A DNA stretch of 64,000 nucleotides from contig NZ_FOQY01000022.1 in the NCBI RefSeq assembly GCF_900113865.1, positions 1 through 64,000 of the forward strand, read 5' to 3'. The notes beneath the pieces were generated by a model. The model saw nothing but the letters and a program-made list of their open reading frames with translations, was not told the DNA's origin and made no database searches. Positions within the stretch are counted from its first letter, which is position 1, and every line of letters begins with the position of its first letter. The stretch comes from Streptosporangium canum. Lineage in GTDB: Bacteria; Actinomycetota; Actinomycetes; Streptosporangiales; Streptosporangiaceae. Below are positions 50,251 through 59,761 of this stretch, in pieces. The position numbers were made by a program, and so were the translations under genes.

Positions 50251-50664
50251 ATGACCGAGACGTCGTGGCATGAGCAACTGCGGGCGCGCGGTTACCGGGT
50301 CACCCCGCAACGCCAGTTGGTGCTTGAGGCGGTCAAGGCCGCGGAGCATGCCACTCCCGAGGAGATCTGCGCCCGGGTGCGGGAGACCGCCCGCGGGGTG
50401 AACATCTCGACCGTCTACCGGACCCTCGAACTGCTCGAGGAGCTCGGCATGGTCACCCACACCCACCTCGGGCACGGCGCCCCCACCTACCACCTGGCCG
50501 CCGACTCCGACCACGTGCACCTGGTCTGCCACGAATGCGGGGAGATCGACGAGGCCCGTCCGGAGGTGGTGCGGGACTTCGTCGCCAAGCTCGACGAGGA
50601 GCTCGGCTTCGCCATCGACGTGCACCATCTGACCGTCTTCGGCCGCTGCCGTAACTGCCGCTGA
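50251..50664 (+). CDS. Fur-family metalloregulator
   Basis: 137 residues. Winged helix (GYRVTPQRQLVLEAV; NISTVYRTLELLEELGMV), the HVHLVCHECGEID metal region with Cys93/Cys96, and C-terminal Cys133/Cys136 (GRCRNCR) forming the structural zinc site. The regulatory metal (Fe, Zn or Mn) cannot be fixed by eye. It precedes ygfZ by 20 bp, suggesting a common transcript. Confidence 0.93.
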   Translation: MTETSWHEQLRARGYRVTPQRQLVLEAVKAAEHATPEEICARVRETARGVNISTVYRTLELLEELGMVTHTHLGHGAPTYHLAADSDHVHLVCHECGEIDEARPEVVRDFVAKLDEELGFAIDVHHLTVFGRCRNCR

Positions 50665-50684
50665 GGCCTCGTAGGCTTGGACCC

Positions 50685-51671
50685 ATGCGAAGCCCTCTGC
50701 TGGACACTCCCGGCGCGGTCGCGGCCGAGACCCCTGACGCCGACGTCGCCGGACACTACGGCGACCCGTTCGCCGAGCAGCGTGCCTTCCTCGCCGGCGA
50801 GGCGATGGTCGACCGCAGCAACCGCGAGGTCGTCCGGGTCTCCGGGCCCGACCGGCTGAGCTGGCTCAACAGCCTGAGCTCGCAGAAACTCGACGACCTG
50901 AAACCCGGCCAGGCCACCCAGACGCTGCTGCTGGACGCCCAGGGCAGGGTGGAGCACCATCTCACGCTCGTCGACGACGGCGAGGCCGTGTGGGCCCATG
51001 TGGAGCCGGGCACGGCGGCCGAGCTCGTCGCGTTCCTGGACAAGATGCGGTTCATGCTCCGGGTCGAGGTCGCCGACGTGACGGCCGACTACGCGGTGGT
51101 CTCCGTGGCCGACGCCGCGCGGCTCACTCCGCCCGCCGGGGCCGTTCCCGTCGGCGACGACGTGCTGCTCCCGCGTGAGCTGCTCGCCGACCGGCTCGGC
51201 GGCCTGAAGCTCGCCGGGCTCTGGGCCTACGAGGCGCTGCGGATCGAGAGCCACCGTCCCCGGCTGGGCTTCGATACCGATCACAAGACGATCCCGCACG
51301 AGGTGGGCTGGATCGGCGCCGCCCTCCATCTGAGCAAGGGCTGCTACAAGGGCCAGGAGACCGTGGCCCGGGTGCACAACCTCGGCCACCCCCCGCGCCG
51401 TCTGGTCTTCCTGCACCTGGACGGCAGCGTGGACACCTTGCCGAAGCACGGGGCCCCCGTGGTCCACGACGAGGTGGAGGTCGGCTTCGTCGGCAGCTCC
51501 GCCCGGCACCACGAGCTCGGCCCGATCGCGCTGGCCGTGGTCAAGCGGACCGTGCCGGTGGACGCCACGCTGCAGGCCGAGGGGGTGGCGGCGACCCAGG
51601 AGGTCATCGTGCCGCCGGACGCCGGACGCAACGTCTCCATCGACCCGGCCCTGCGCCGCCGCATCCGCTGA
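50685..51671 (+). CDS. ygfZ: Folate-binding Fe-S cluster protein YgfZ
   Basis: 328 residues. GcvT-like fold with the defining motif KGCYKGQETVARVHNLG (the conserved Cys of K-G-C-Y-x-G-Q-E) and the early VSGPDRLSWLNSL segment. YgfZ/IBA57 proteins use tetrahydrofolate to support repair or assembly of certain Fe-S enzymes. Placement behind a Fur-family gene suits an iron-linked role. Confidence 0.93.
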   Translation: MRSPLLDTPGAVAAETPDADVAGHYGDPFAEQRAFLAGEAMVDRSNREVVRVSGPDRLSWLNSLSSQKLDDLKPGQATQTLLLDAQGRVEHHLTLVDDGEAVWAHVEPGTAAELVAFLDKMRFMLRVEVADVTADYAVVSVADAARLTPPAGAVPVGDDVLLPRELLADRLGGLKLAGLWAYEALRIESHRPRLGFDTDHKTIPHEVGWIGAALHLSKGCYKGQETVARVHNLGHPPRRLVFLHLDGSVDTLPKHGAPVVHDEVEVGFVGSSARHHELGPIALAVVKRTVPVDATLQAEGVAATQEVIVPPDAGRNVSIDPALRRRIR

Positions 51672-51794
51672 GCCCACGCCGCCCGCGCCGCCGCACCGGA
51701 TGACTGTACGGCGGCGCGGGCGCGATCAGCCTCCGGACGGCGCCGTAGCGCGGCGAGGAGGCGTCGTCCACCGTGAAGGTGGGCGGTGACGCTG

Positions 51795-52220
51795 TCAGAT
51801 CTCCAGGATCAAGGTGATCGGGCCGTCGTTGGTCAGGCCGACCTTCATGTCGGCCCCGAACACCCCGGTCTCCACGTGGGCCCCCAGGCCGCGCAGCTCG
51901 GTGCAGACGGCCTCCACCAGCGGCTCGGCGACCGGTCCGGGAGCCGCGGCCTGCCAGGTGGGGCGGCGGCCCTTGCGCGCGTCGCCGTACAGGGTGAACT
52001 GGCTGACCACGAGCAGCGGCGCGCCGATGTCGGAGCAGGACTTCTCGCCGGACAGGATCCGCAGGCCCCAGAGCTTGGCGGCGAGCCTGGCCGCCTCCGC
52101 CGGGGTGTCGGTGTGGGTCACCCCCACCAGCACCAGCAGTCCGGGCTCGTCGATCGCCCCGACCGTCGTACCGTCCACCGTCACAGAAGCGGAACTCACC
52201 CGCTGAACAACCGCACGCAT
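51795..52220 (-). CDS. dtd: D-aminoacyl-tRNA deacylase
   Basis: 141 residues from ATG 52220. [17 protein letters not shown] at the start, [15 protein letters not shown] in the middle and [11 protein letters not shown] at the end carry the DTD active-site loops (SQxTL and the xGP cis-Pro motif). It hydrolyses D-amino acids wrongly attached to tRNA. It is divergent from the asparaginase gene. Confidence 0.95.
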   Translation of the reverse strand: MRAVVQRVSSASVTVDGTTVGAIDEPGLLVLVGVTHTDTPAEAARLAAKLWGLRILSGEKSCSDIGAPLLVVSQFTLYGDARKGRRPTWQAAAPGPVAEPLVEAVCTELRGLGAHVETGVFGADMKVGLTNDGPITLILEI

Positions 52221-52278
52221 GCCCCCCATCATCCCGTGATCCCCGGCCTCCCTAGAATCCTGGCGAAAGGAGACAAAG

Positions 52279-53220
52279 GTGTCTGCTGAGTCGTTGGTTG
52301 TCGAAGTCGTCCGTTCGGGGTTCGTGGAATCCACACATCGGGCGCGGATGCTGGCCGTCGGTGCCGACGGTTCCCCGGTGAGGGTGCACGGGGCGGTGGA
52401 CGCGCTGGTCTCCCCCCGTTCGTCGATGAAGCCGCTGCAGGCGCTCGGCATGGTGCGCGCCGGGCTCGCCCTGGAGGGGGAGCTGCTCGCGCTGTCGTGC
52501 GCCAGCCACGCGGGTGAGCCGTTCCACGTCGAGGGGGCCCGGAAGATCCTCTCCGGAGCGGGGCTGGACGAGGGCGCGCTGCGCTGCCCGGAGGACCTGC
52601 CCGAGGACGTCGTCTCCCGGGACGAGGTGCTGCGGTCGGGGGGCGGGCGGGCCAGGATCTACATGAACTGCTCGGGCAAGCACGCGGCGATGCTCGCCAC
52701 CTGCGTGCTCAACGACTGGCCGCTGGAGACCTACCTCGATCCGGCGCATCCGCTGCAGCGGGCGATCCGTCACACGGTCGAGGAGCTGACCGGTGAGCGG
52801 GTCGCGGCCACGGGGGTGGACGGCTGCGGCGCCCCGCTGTTCTTCGTGTCGATGGTGGGCGTGACCCGCGCGTTCCGCTCTCTCGTCCAGGCCGAGCCCG
52901 GCACCCCCGAACGCCGCGTCGCCGACGCCTTCCGCGCCCACCCCGAGTGGACGTCCGGCACGAACCGGCCCGAGGCCCGGCTGATGCGCGCGATCCCGGG
53001 GCTGATGGTCAAGGCGGGTGCCGAGGCGTTCGACGCCTTCGCCTCCGCCGACGGCCGCGCCGGAACCGTCAAGATCGAGGACGGCGGTCAGCGGGCCCGG
53101 GTCCCGGTCACCGTCGCGGCGCTGCGTGCCCTCGGCCTGGAGGCTGACGGGCTCGACGAGCTCGCGACCGGCGTCCTGCTCGGCGGTGGCCGCCCCGTCG
53201 GAGAGATCCGCCTGCGTTAG
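52279..53220 (+). CDS. L-asparaginase II (AnsA-like, PF06089 type)
   Basis: 313 residues from GTG 52279 with AAAGGAG upstream. The [21 protein letters not shown] and [14 protein letters not shown] motifs mark the rhizobial-type thermolabile asparaginase family, distinct from the bacterial type I/II enzymes. It should hydrolyse asparagine to aspartate and ammonia in the cytoplasm (no signal peptide). Its stop overlaps that of the convergent regulator. Confidence 0.9.
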   Translation: MSAESLVVEVVRSGFVESTHRARMLAVGADGSPVRVHGAVDALVSPRSSMKPLQALGMVRAGLALEGELLALSCASHAGEPFHVEGARKILSGAGLDEGALRCPEDLPEDVVSRDEVLRSGGGRARIYMNCSGKHAAMLATCVLNDWPLETYLDPAHPLQRAIRHTVEELTGERVAATGVDGCGAPLFFVSMVGVTRAFRSLVQAEPGTPERRVADAFRAHPEWTSGTNRPEARLMRAIPGLMVKAGAEAFDAFASADGRAGTVKIEDGGQRARVPVTVAALRALGLEADGLDELATGVLLGGGRPVGEIRLR

Positions 53221-54212
53221 CGGACGGCGAGATGGGGGCGTTGGAAGGCGCGGCGGTAGTCGGTGGGGGTCACGCCGATGTTCAGGGCGAAGTGGCGGCG
53301 TAGGTTGGCCGCGGTGCCCAGGCCGCTGCGCTCGCTGACCTGCTCGACGGACAGGTCGGTCGACTCCAGCAGGGACTGCGCACGGGCCAGCCGCTGGCCG
53401 AGGAGCCACTGCAGCGGGGTGGTGCCCGTCACGGCCTGGACCTGGCGGAAGAAGGTGCGCGGGCTCATGCCGGCGCGACGGGCCAGGTCGTCGACCGACA
53501 GTGGCCGGTCGAGGTGCTCGACGGCCCACTGGAGCATGGGGCCGAGGCTGTCATCATCGGTGACGGGGACGGACAGGTCGATGAACTGCGCCTGCCCCCC
53601 GGACCGGTGGGCGGGGATCACCATGCGCCGGGCGAGCTGGTTGGCGACGTGCGCGCCCAGGTCGCGGCGGACCAGGTGCAGGCACAGGTCCAGCCCGGCG
53701 GTCATGCCGGCGCTGGTGAGCACGTCGCCGTCGTCGACGTACAGCACCGAGTCGTCCACCCGCACCTTGGGATAGCGCCTGGCCAGGTCGTCGGTGTGCA
53801 TCCAGTGCGCGGTGGCTCGGCGGCCGTCGAGGATCCCGGCCTCGGCGAGCGCGAAGGCGCCGGTGCACAGGGACACCATGCGCGCTCCGGCGTCGGCCGC
53901 CCGGCGCAGCGCTCCGACCAGCTCCGGCGCGACGGGCTCTCCCTCGGTGACGACGGCCTCCGGCACCGAGGGGACGATCACCGTGTCGGCCTCGACCAGG
54001 CTCTCCAGGTTATGGGAGGTCCGCAGGGAGAACCCGCGGCCGGGCGGCGCGGTCTCCGCCTGGGGGGAGCACAGCCACAGGTCGTACCACGTGTCGGCCA
54101 GGTCGGGCTGCGGCTGGCCGAACACCGAGCAGGCGATGCTCAGTTCGTACAGGTCCCACAGCTGCATGTCGGTGTCGCCGACCACCGCGACGGCGACGGA
54201 TCCAGGATTCAT
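53217..54212 (-). CDS. GlxA-family regulator (DJ-1/PfpI domain plus AraC helix-turn-helix)
   Basis: 331 residues. N-terminal DJ-1/PfpI-like domain with the nucleophile-elbow-like SLCTGAFALAEAG; C-terminal AraC-type DNA-binding domain (LSVDDLARRAGMSPRTFFRQVQ and LGTAANLRRHFALNIGVTPTDYRRAF). It is divergent from an oxidoreductase gene 112 bp away and probably controls it. The ligand is unknown. Confidence 0.93.
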   Translation of the reverse strand: MNPGSVAVAVVGDTDMQLWDLYELSIACSVFGQPQPDLADTWYDLWLCSPQAETAPPGRGFSLRTSHNLESLVEADTVIVPSVPEAVVTEGEPVAPELVGALRRAADAGARMVSLCTGAFALAEAGILDGRRATAHWMHTDDLARRYPKVRVDDSVLYVDDGDVLTSAGMTAGLDLCLHLVRRDLGAHVANQLARRMVIPAHRSGGQAQFIDLSVPVTDDDSLGPMLQWAVEHLDRPLSVDDLARRAGMSPRTFFRQVQAVTGTTPLQWLLGQRLARAQSLLESTDLSVEQVSERSGLGTAANLRRHFALNIGVTPTDYRRAFQRPHLAVR

Positions 54213-54258
54213 GGCAGGAGCCTACGGCAGGAATTTTGCGAAGGTAGTCACTCCTGCC
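54213..54258. promoter_or_regulatory. Candidate operator for the GlxA-type regulator
   Basis: GGCAGGA occurs at 54213-54219 and 54226-54232 (13-bp spacing) and inverted as TCCTGCC at 54252-54258, all between the divergent starts. AraC-type regulators commonly bind such direct repeats. Confidence 0.45.
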
Positions 54259-54324
54259 ACTGTCCGGCCTTTCCGGCAGCTGCGAGCGTATTCGCCAGAC
54301 AGCGGAAACGAACGGGAGCACCAT

Positions 54325-55200
54325 ATGCGCGACACCGATGTGACGGTCCTCGGCCTGGGCCTGATGGGACAGGCACTGGCCGGAGCGTTCCTGAAGGACG
54401 GCCACGCCACCACGGTCTGGAACCGCTCGGAGGGGAAGGCCGGGCGGCTCGCCGAGCAGGGTGCCGTCCTCGCGTCCTCCGCTCGCGACGCGGCCGAGGC
54501 GAGCCCGCTGGTCGTCGTCTGCGTGTCGGACCACGCGGCCGTGCGGGCGGTTCTCGACCCGCTGGGCGACGTCCTGGCGGGCCGCGTCCTGGTGAACCTG
54601 ACCTCGGGCACCTCCGATCAGGCCCGCGCGACCGCCGAGTGGGCCGCGGAGCGGGGGATCACCTACCTTGACGGTGCGATCATGGCCATCCCCCAGGTCG
54701 TGGGTACGGCTGACGCCTTCCTGCTCTACAGCGGGCCGGAAGCCGCGTACGAGGCGCACGAGCCGACGCTGAGGAGCCTGGGCGCGGGGACGACCTACCT
54801 GGGAGCCGACCACGGCCTGTCCTCCCTGTACGACGTGGCGCTGCTGGGCATCATGTGGGGGACGCTCAACAGCTTCCTGCACGGCGCCGCCCTGCTCGGC
54901 ACAGCCAAGGTGGAGGCCACGACGTTCGCCCCCTTCGCCAACAGGTGGATCGCGGCCGTGACCGGCTTCGTGTCCGCCTACGCCGACCAGGTCGACCAGG
55001 GCGCCTACCCCGCTCTGGACGCCACCATCGACACGCATGTGGCCACGGTCGACCACCTCATCCACGAGAGTGAGGCCGCCGGCGTCAACACCGAACTGCC
55101 CAGGCTCGTCAGGACCCTGGCCGACCGCGCGCTGGCCGACGGGCAGGGCGGCCTGGGGTACGCGGCCATGATCGAGCAGTTCCGCAGGCCCTCCGCCTGA
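54325..55200 (+). CDS. NAD(P)-dependent imine-reductase-like dehydrogenase (6-phosphogluconate dehydrogenase fold)
   Basis: 291 residues. Rossmann motif VLGLGLMGQALAGAFL (8-23) for NADP, NRSEGKAGRL after the second strand, then a helical C-terminal domain with a YDVALLGIMWGTLNSFLHG helix as in imine reductases. It may reduce cyclic imines or beta-hydroxyacids; the exact substrate is open. It is divergent from the GlxA-type regulator, its likely controller. Confidence 0.88.
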   Translation: MRDTDVTVLGLGLMGQALAGAFLKDGHATTVWNRSEGKAGRLAEQGAVLASSARDAAEASPLVVVCVSDHAAVRAVLDPLGDVLAGRVLVNLTSGTSDQARATAEWAAERGITYLDGAIMAIPQVVGTADAFLLYSGPEAAYEAHEPTLRSLGAGTTYLGADHGLSSLYDVALLGIMWGTLNSFLHGAALLGTAKVEATTFAPFANRWIAAVTGFVSAYADQVDQGAYPALDATIDTHVATVDHLIHESEAAGVNTELPRLVRTLADRALADGQGGLGYAAMIEQFRRPSA

Positions 55201-55340
55201 GCCGGGCGCGGTCCGCCTGGACGGGGGAGCCCGCGTCTGAGCAGGGGGCAAGGTCCGTCTGGGCGGGAGCAAGATCCGCCTGGGCGGGACGCGCTCTAGT
55301 AGGACTTTGTTAGTTCGAGATTGTTTGGCATCATTCTCGG

Positions 55341-55666
55341 TTGACTCCGGCTGAGTTGGCTGATGTACGAGGTCGTCTTGAGGATTTCGCGGGCGAGATG
55401 TCTACCTCGTTCGCCCGTCGGGAGCAGCGCTCCAACGGCGGGTTGTACCTGCGGGGGCTGATGCTGGACGGCCGGCGCAAGTCGATGGTGCCGACGGCCG
55501 AGCGGCTTCAGGTGGATCATCAGCGGCTGCAGCAGTTCATCACGTCCTCGACTTGGGATTATGTGGCGGTGCGGCGGCGCCTGGCGCAGCGGGCGATCGC
55601 GGTGGTGGCGCCCGAGGCGTGGGTGCTGGACGACACCGGGCACGTCAAGGACGGGGACGCCTCCCC
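55341..55666 (+). pseudogene. IS701-family transposase, N-terminal fragment
   Basis: From TTG 55341 the frame reads as an IS701-type (DDE_5) transposase N-terminus (RREQRSNGGLYLRGLMLDGRRKSM) through the first catalytic Asp (VLDDTGHVKDGDASP). It is cut exactly there by the end of an IS5-like remnant in the opposite direction. TAGGACTTTGTTAGTTCG just upstream (from about 55301) is the likely IS701 end. Non-functional. Confidence 0.8.
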
Positions 55667-55672
55667 TCATGA

Positions 55673-55921
55673 TCATGTGACTCGTGTGAGGCCCTTGATC
55701 CAGGTCATGGAGACGGGGAGGTGGAGGCCGGCTTGGTAGCTTTCGGGGGTCTTGTCGTAGCGAGTAGCGATGCCGCGTCAGGCTTTTAGCTTGTTGATCA
55801 GGCGCCCGGCGGTGTTCCTTGCCTTGTAGAGCTCGGCGTTGCGACTGAGGGGCCGACCGCCTTGGCGGCCCTCCTTGCGGTTGGCGGCCTGGCCCTTCTT
55901 CTCCGGGATGACTTTGTGCTC
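55673..55921 (-). pseudogene. IS5-family transposase remnant (leftward copy) with an internal stop
   Basis: On the minus strand HKVIPEKKGQAANRKEGRQG leads into ELYKARNTAGRLINKLKA, then TGA where relatives have Trp, then RGIATRYDKTPESY and a short C-terminal tail. This is the 3' part of an IS5-like DDE transposase. It abuts the IS701 fragment on its left and almost touches the EcsC gene on its right. Confidence 0.75.
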
Positions 55922-55989
55922 GACGCCCTTCAGCGCACCGAGGGTCAGCCACACGAGTTCTCGGACGTTGGCGGTGTGCTGCGCGTCAG

Positions 55990-56676
55990 CTATGGCCACG
56001 ACGTCGGGGGTGGGCCAAATGCGCGACGACCGGCCCTCACAGCCAGAGTGGCGATGGCAGCGTTGGCGCCACCACCAATCACAGCGCCGATACCGAACGG
56101 TGCCACTCGACCGAGAACGATGATTCCCTGCTTGGTCCCGTACTTCGTGACGAAGTTCCTCCCCAAGATCCTGTTGATCTGACGCAACGTCTCGACAGGC
56201 ACCTTGGCGACAACCTGACGTCCCCAGTGTTGCCCCGTACGCTCGGCGACGCCGGCAATGGTGGCGGAGCCGGTCCCGCCGAGCATGATTCCCAGCACGA
56301 TCGTTCGGCGGCGCTCGATCTCGTCGATGGGGACTCCGTGGACTTCGGCGATCGAGAGCGCGAAGAGGGTGCTCAGCTCAAGAGATGAGAGAGCCTCGCC
56401 TGCCGACAGCGCCAGTGCGACTCCCGTGCCGACGCCGGGCGCGGCTGCAGCTCCTCCAACTGCAGCACCTGTCCCGGTCGAGGCGCTGACGTACATCCGC
56501 TCCAGATTGCGGATTACCTGTGCTGGTGTCGCCTCTGGGTTTCGCTGGCGGGCCCGGGCGATGTTCTTGCGCACCAGTGGGCTCTGGATGCCGATTGCCT
56601 TATCCAGGAGGTCGAGGACTCGCTGCCCACGTACGGCTGCTGCCGGAACCGGTCCGTCGAGGGCACCTGTTGCCAT
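55990..56676 (-). CDS. EcsC-family protein
   Basis: 228 residues from ATG 56676 (AAGGAG upstream). Helical protein with Gly/Ala-rich hydrophobic segments (VGGAAAAPGVGTGVALALSAGE; IGAVIGGGANAAIATLAVRAG) and an ELSTLFALSIAEVHG stretch typical of EcsC-like proteins, which are hypothetical membrane-associated factors. Its last few residues may have been replaced by the adjoining IS5 remnant. It lies between two oppositely oriented copies of that IS. Confidence 0.78.
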   Translation of the reverse strand: MATGALDGPVPAAAVRGQRVLDLLDKAIGIQSPLVRKNIARARQRNPEATPAQVIRNLERMYVSASTGTGAAVGGAAAAPGVGTGVALALSAGEALSSLELSTLFALSIAEVHGVPIDEIERRRTIVLGIMLGGTGSATIAGVAERTGQHWGRQVVAKVPVETLRQINRILGRNFVTKYGTKQGIIVLGRVAPFGIGAVIGGGANAAIATLAVRAGRRAFGPPPTSWP

Positions 56677-56736
56677 GCCTTGAACTCCTTAGGCCGTCAC
56701 GTCCTAACCGAATCTCCCATTCGACCAGCCGAGCGG

Positions 56737-56979
56737 ACCTTGCGTCAGACGAACCAGGCAGCCGATCGCAAGAAGAAGGGCCGCCAAGGCGGCTGGCTCG
56801 TCAGTCACGACGCCGAGCTCTACAAGGCAAGGAACACCGTCGAGCGTCTGATCAACAAGCTGAAGGCGTGGCGCGGCATCGCCACTCGCTACGACAAGGC
56901 CCCTGCCAGCTACCACGCCGGCCTCCACCTTCGAGCCTCAATGATCTGGATCAAGGACCTCACTCGAACCACTCCTTGA
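56737..56979 (+). pseudogene. IS5-family transposase remnant (rightward copy)
   Basis: The frame RQTNQAADRKKKGRQGG, ELYKARNTVERLINKLKAWRG and ATRYDKAPASYHAGLHLRAS up to TGA 56977-56979 is the C-terminal third of the same IS5-like transposase found reversed at 55673-55921, here without the internal stop. The N-terminal catalytic part is missing. Confidence 0.75.
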
Positions 56980-56998
56980 TCACGACTCGATACGCGGC

Positions 56999-57673
56999 CT
57001 AGTGGGCTCCGGCGGCGCGGAGCAGGGCGGCGACCTCGGTCTGGCCCTTGGCGACGGCGTGCCCGAGCGGGGTGACGCCGTCGCGGTCGGCGAGGTCGAC
57101 GTCGGCGCCCGCCGCGATGAGCAGGCCGACGATCTCCTGGTGGGGGACGCCGCCGTCGCCGAGGATGACCGCCTCCAGCAGGCCGGTCCAGCCGAGGTCG
57201 TTGACGTGGTCGACCTTGATGCCGGTCTTGAGGACCTCGCGGACGTAGTCCACGTGCCCGCGCTCGCAGGCCGGGATGAGGGAGACGCCTCCGTACCGGT
57301 TGCGCGCGGTCAGGTCGGGGGCGGCCGGCAGGAGGGTCCTGAGCATCGCCACGCTGCCGGTGACGCCGGTGACCAGCCAGGGAGTGTCGCGCTGGAAGTC
57401 CGGCGCGTCCGGGTCGGCGCCGGCCGTGACCAGTACCTCGGCCGCCTCGACGTGATCGGCCGCCGACGCGAGCAGCAGGGCCGTACGGCGCTGCCCGTCG
57501 CGGGCCTCGACGTCGGCCCCGGCCTGGAGCGCGTCCCGGACCGCGGCGGCGTCCCCGCGCGCGGCGGCGGTCAGGAGTCGTTCGTTGAGCATGCTCGATC
57601 CTTTCATCCCGGGACCGCCGCACGCCGCGAGCAGCAGGCCCAGCCCGGTGAGCAGGAAGGCTCGCCGTCTCAT
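56999..57673 (-). CDS. Ankyrin-repeat lipoprotein
   Basis: 224 residues. Lipoprotein signal peptide with lipobox LLAACGG (Cys18). About five ankyrin repeats follow (LLTAAARGDAAAVRDALQAGADVEARD; LIAAGADVDLADRDGVTPLGHA). A surface-exposed protein-binding scaffold; the partner is unknown. Signal-type N-terminus and repeat count are clear, the function is not. Confidence 0.88.
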   Translation of the reverse strand: MRRRAFLLTGLGLLLAACGGPGMKGSSMLNERLLTAAARGDAAAVRDALQAGADVEARDGQRRTALLLASAADHVEAAEVLVTAGADPDAPDFQRDTPWLVTGVTGSVAMLRTLLPAAPDLTARNRYGGVSLIPACERGHVDYVREVLKTGIKVDHVNDLGWTGLLEAVILGDGGVPHQEIVGLLIAAGADVDLADRDGVTPLGHAVAKGQTEVAALLRAAGAH

Positions 57674-57785
57674 CGTCCGTCCGTCTCCGCCGGGCCTTTG
57701 CAGGCCGGGTCGCTCCGTCTCCGTCTCCGTCTCTGTCGCCGGGCCGCTCCGCCTCCCTCGCCGGGCCGGGTGCGACGGGATCCTC

Positions 57786-58337
57786 TCAGCCGAGCTGCCC
57801 GGCGACCGCCTTGAGTCCTGCCCGGGCGATGGCCTCGTCGATGTCGCCGCCGGGCGCGCCGCCGACGCCGATGCCCGCGATGGGGGCGCCGCCGGAGGCG
57901 ACGGGAACGCCGCCGCCGAGGAAGAGGGTGCCCGGGATGTCGGCGATGGTCGGGCCGTCGCCGGAGGCGCCCTTGGCCAGCTCGCTGGTCGCCTTGCCGA
58001 AGGAGACCGCGGTGAAGGCCTTGCGCCGTGCCGACTCCTCGGTCTGCGGGCCCGCGCCGTCCCCCTTCAGCACCAGCCGGGTGGCGCCGGACCGGTCGAC
58101 GATCACGACGGTGACGCGCTGCCCCTGCTTGACGGCCTCCTTCTGCACGGCGTCGGCGATCTTCAGGGCGGCGTCGGCGGACAGCACGCCGGTCTGTACG
58201 ACGGCCTGCGGGGCGCGCACCGCCACGGCCTGGGCGGGGGCGGTCTGGGCGGCGGCCACGCCGGTGGCGCCGGCCACGATGGCGAGTCCCGCGAGGGAGC
58301 CGGCGATCGCACGGGTGCGGGCGGAAAGGGCGGTCAT
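57786..58337 (-). CDS. Secreted haem-binding protein, GlcG/HbpS family
   Basis: 183 residues from ATG 58337. A signal peptide ends near GVAAAQ. The GlcG/HbpS fold is seen in LSADAALKIADAVQKEAVKQG, VVIVDRSGATRLVLKGDGA and GTLFLGGGVPV. In Streptomyces reticuli the extracellular HbpS binds haem and modulates the sensor kinase SenS. Here it is divergent from a kinase-regulator pair of the same type, which makes an HbpS role likely. Confidence 0.88.
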   Translation of the reverse strand: MTALSARTRAIAGSLAGLAIVAGATGVAAAQTAPAQAVAVRAPQAVVQTGVLSADAALKIADAVQKEAVKQGQRVTVVIVDRSGATRLVLKGDGAGPQTEESARRKAFTAVSFGKATSELAKGASGDGPTIADIPGTLFLGGGVPVASGGAPIAGIGVGGAPGGDIDEAIARAGLKAVAGQLG

Positions 58338-58452
58338 CGTGTCTCTCCAGTTCGGTGCGGTGGAACCTTGCACCCACAAGGCTGCCCGCGGCGTCGCCGT
58401 ACGCCATCGGGAGCACGGTCGAGTTCCGGACGCCGGACGGGCGAGGCGGAGG

Positions 58453-58468
58453 TCAACCGATCGGTTGA
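58453..58468. promoter_or_regulatory. Perfect 16-bp palindrome between the hbpS-like and kinase genes
   Basis: TCAACCGATCGGTTGA is a perfect palindrome, flanked by GGCGG on the left and CCGCC on the right. It lies between the divergent starts (58337 and 58535). It is the best candidate binding site for the downstream NarL-type regulator. Confidence 0.7.
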
Positions 58469-58534
58469 TGCGCCGCCCCTCGGGAGGCGTCATCCTCGGC
58501 GGGGGATAACGTCGGAGAAGACCGGACGGGGGCG

Positions 58535-59761
58535 GTGATGAGGGAGCACGGCTGGCTCAACTGGGCCATGCACCTGGGGTTCTACCTGCTGCTCGCGGCC
58601 TCCGCCTCGCGGTTGGTCTCCCGGCACGGGATGGATCCGCGGACCGTCGCCTCGCTGGCCGTCTGCGGCCTGCTCGCCGTGGTGTACGCCGCCGGCGTCG
58701 TCCTCTGGGGCGACCTCGGCCGGGGGCGCCTCGTCTGGCTGGGGGCCGTGATCGCGGTCTGGCTCGTGCTGGTGGTCCTCGCGCCGTCGTTCAGCTGGTG
58801 CGCGGTCCCGCTGCTCTTCCTGTGCCTGCGGCTGCTGAGGCCGCGCGGGTTCGTGGTGGCCACCGCGGCGCTCACGCTCGTGGTGATCGCGGCCCAGCTC
58901 AAGATCGCCCAGGAGGTCGACCCCAGCCTGATCCTCGCGCCGATCGGCGTCGCCACCATGACCGCGGTGATCTTCTGGGAGCTCCAGCGCGAGAGCGCCG
59001 CCCGGCAGCGGCTCATCGACGACCTGATCAGCACGCGGGGCACGCTGGCCGACTCCAGGCACCGCACCGGCGTCCTGGAGGAGCGCGAGCGGCTGGCCAG
59101 GGAGATCCACGACACCCTGGCCCAGGGACTGACCAGCATGGGCATCCTGCTCCAGGCAGCCGACCGGATGTGGGCGGCCGACCCGGAGCGGGCCCACGCC
59201 CACGTACGGCGGGCCGCGACGGCCGCGGCGGAGAACCTGGACGAGGCCCGGCGGTTCGTCCGGGACCTGCAGCCCTCCGGCCTGGAGGGCGTCCCGCTGC
59301 CCGAGGCGCTCGCCCGGCTGTGTCACGGGTCCGGCCACGACACCGGGCCGGCCGTGCGCTTCCGGCAGGAGGGCGAGGGATACCCGCTGGCGCCGGAGGT
59401 CCAGGCGGCGCTGCTGAGGGTGGCGCAGGGGGCGCTGGCCAACGTCCGCGACCACTCGGGCGCGGAGACGGCCATGGTGACCCTGTCCTACCTGGACGGT
59501 GAGATCACCCTGGACGTGTTCGACGACGGCGCCGGATTCGCCGAGCCCGCCCCCGCCCCCGGCCGGGGGTACGGGCTGCGCGCGATGCGTGACCGGCTGG
59601 CGGAGGTGGCCGGCTCCCTGGCCGTCGAGAGCGTTCCGGGTGAGGGGACGGCCGTCGCGGCCAGGGTCCCCGCGGGCGGGGCGCTCGCGGCGCCGCTCCC
59701 CGCGCGGGAAGCGCGGGCAGAGAGCCCGGACGCCGCGGCGGGCGGGACGGAGGGTCGATGA
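58535..59761 (+). CDS. Sensor histidine kinase (SenS-like, HisKA_3)
   Basis: 408 residues from GTG 58535 (ATG 58538 is possible). Five N-terminal membrane helices (about 10-150) with very short outside loops, then a HisKA_3 dimerisation domain with phospho-accepting His192 (LAREIHDTLAQGL), and a HATPase domain (LANVRDHSGAETA; DDGAGF; GRGYGLRAMRDRL). Domain layout and neighbours match SenS. It is coupled to the regulator gene by ATGA. Confidence 0.92.
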   Translation: MMREHGWLNWAMHLGFYLLLAASASRLVSRHGMDPRTVASLAVCGLLAVVYAAGVVLWGDLGRGRLVWLGAVIAVWLVLVVLAPSFSWCAVPLLFLCLRLLRPRGFVVATAALTLVVIAAQLKIAQEVDPSLILAPIGVATMTAVIFWELQRESAARQRLIDDLISTRGTLADSRHRTGVLEERERLAREIHDTLAQGLTSMGILLQAADRMWAADPERAHAHVRRAATAAAENLDEARRFVRDLQPSGLEGVPLPEALARLCHGSGHDTGPAVRFRQEGEGYPLAPEVQAALLRVAQGALANVRDHSGAETAMVTLSYLDGEITLDVFDDGAGFAEPAPAPGRGYGLRAMRDRLAEVAGSLAVESVPGEGTAVAARVPAGGALAAPLPAREARAESPDAAAGGTEGR

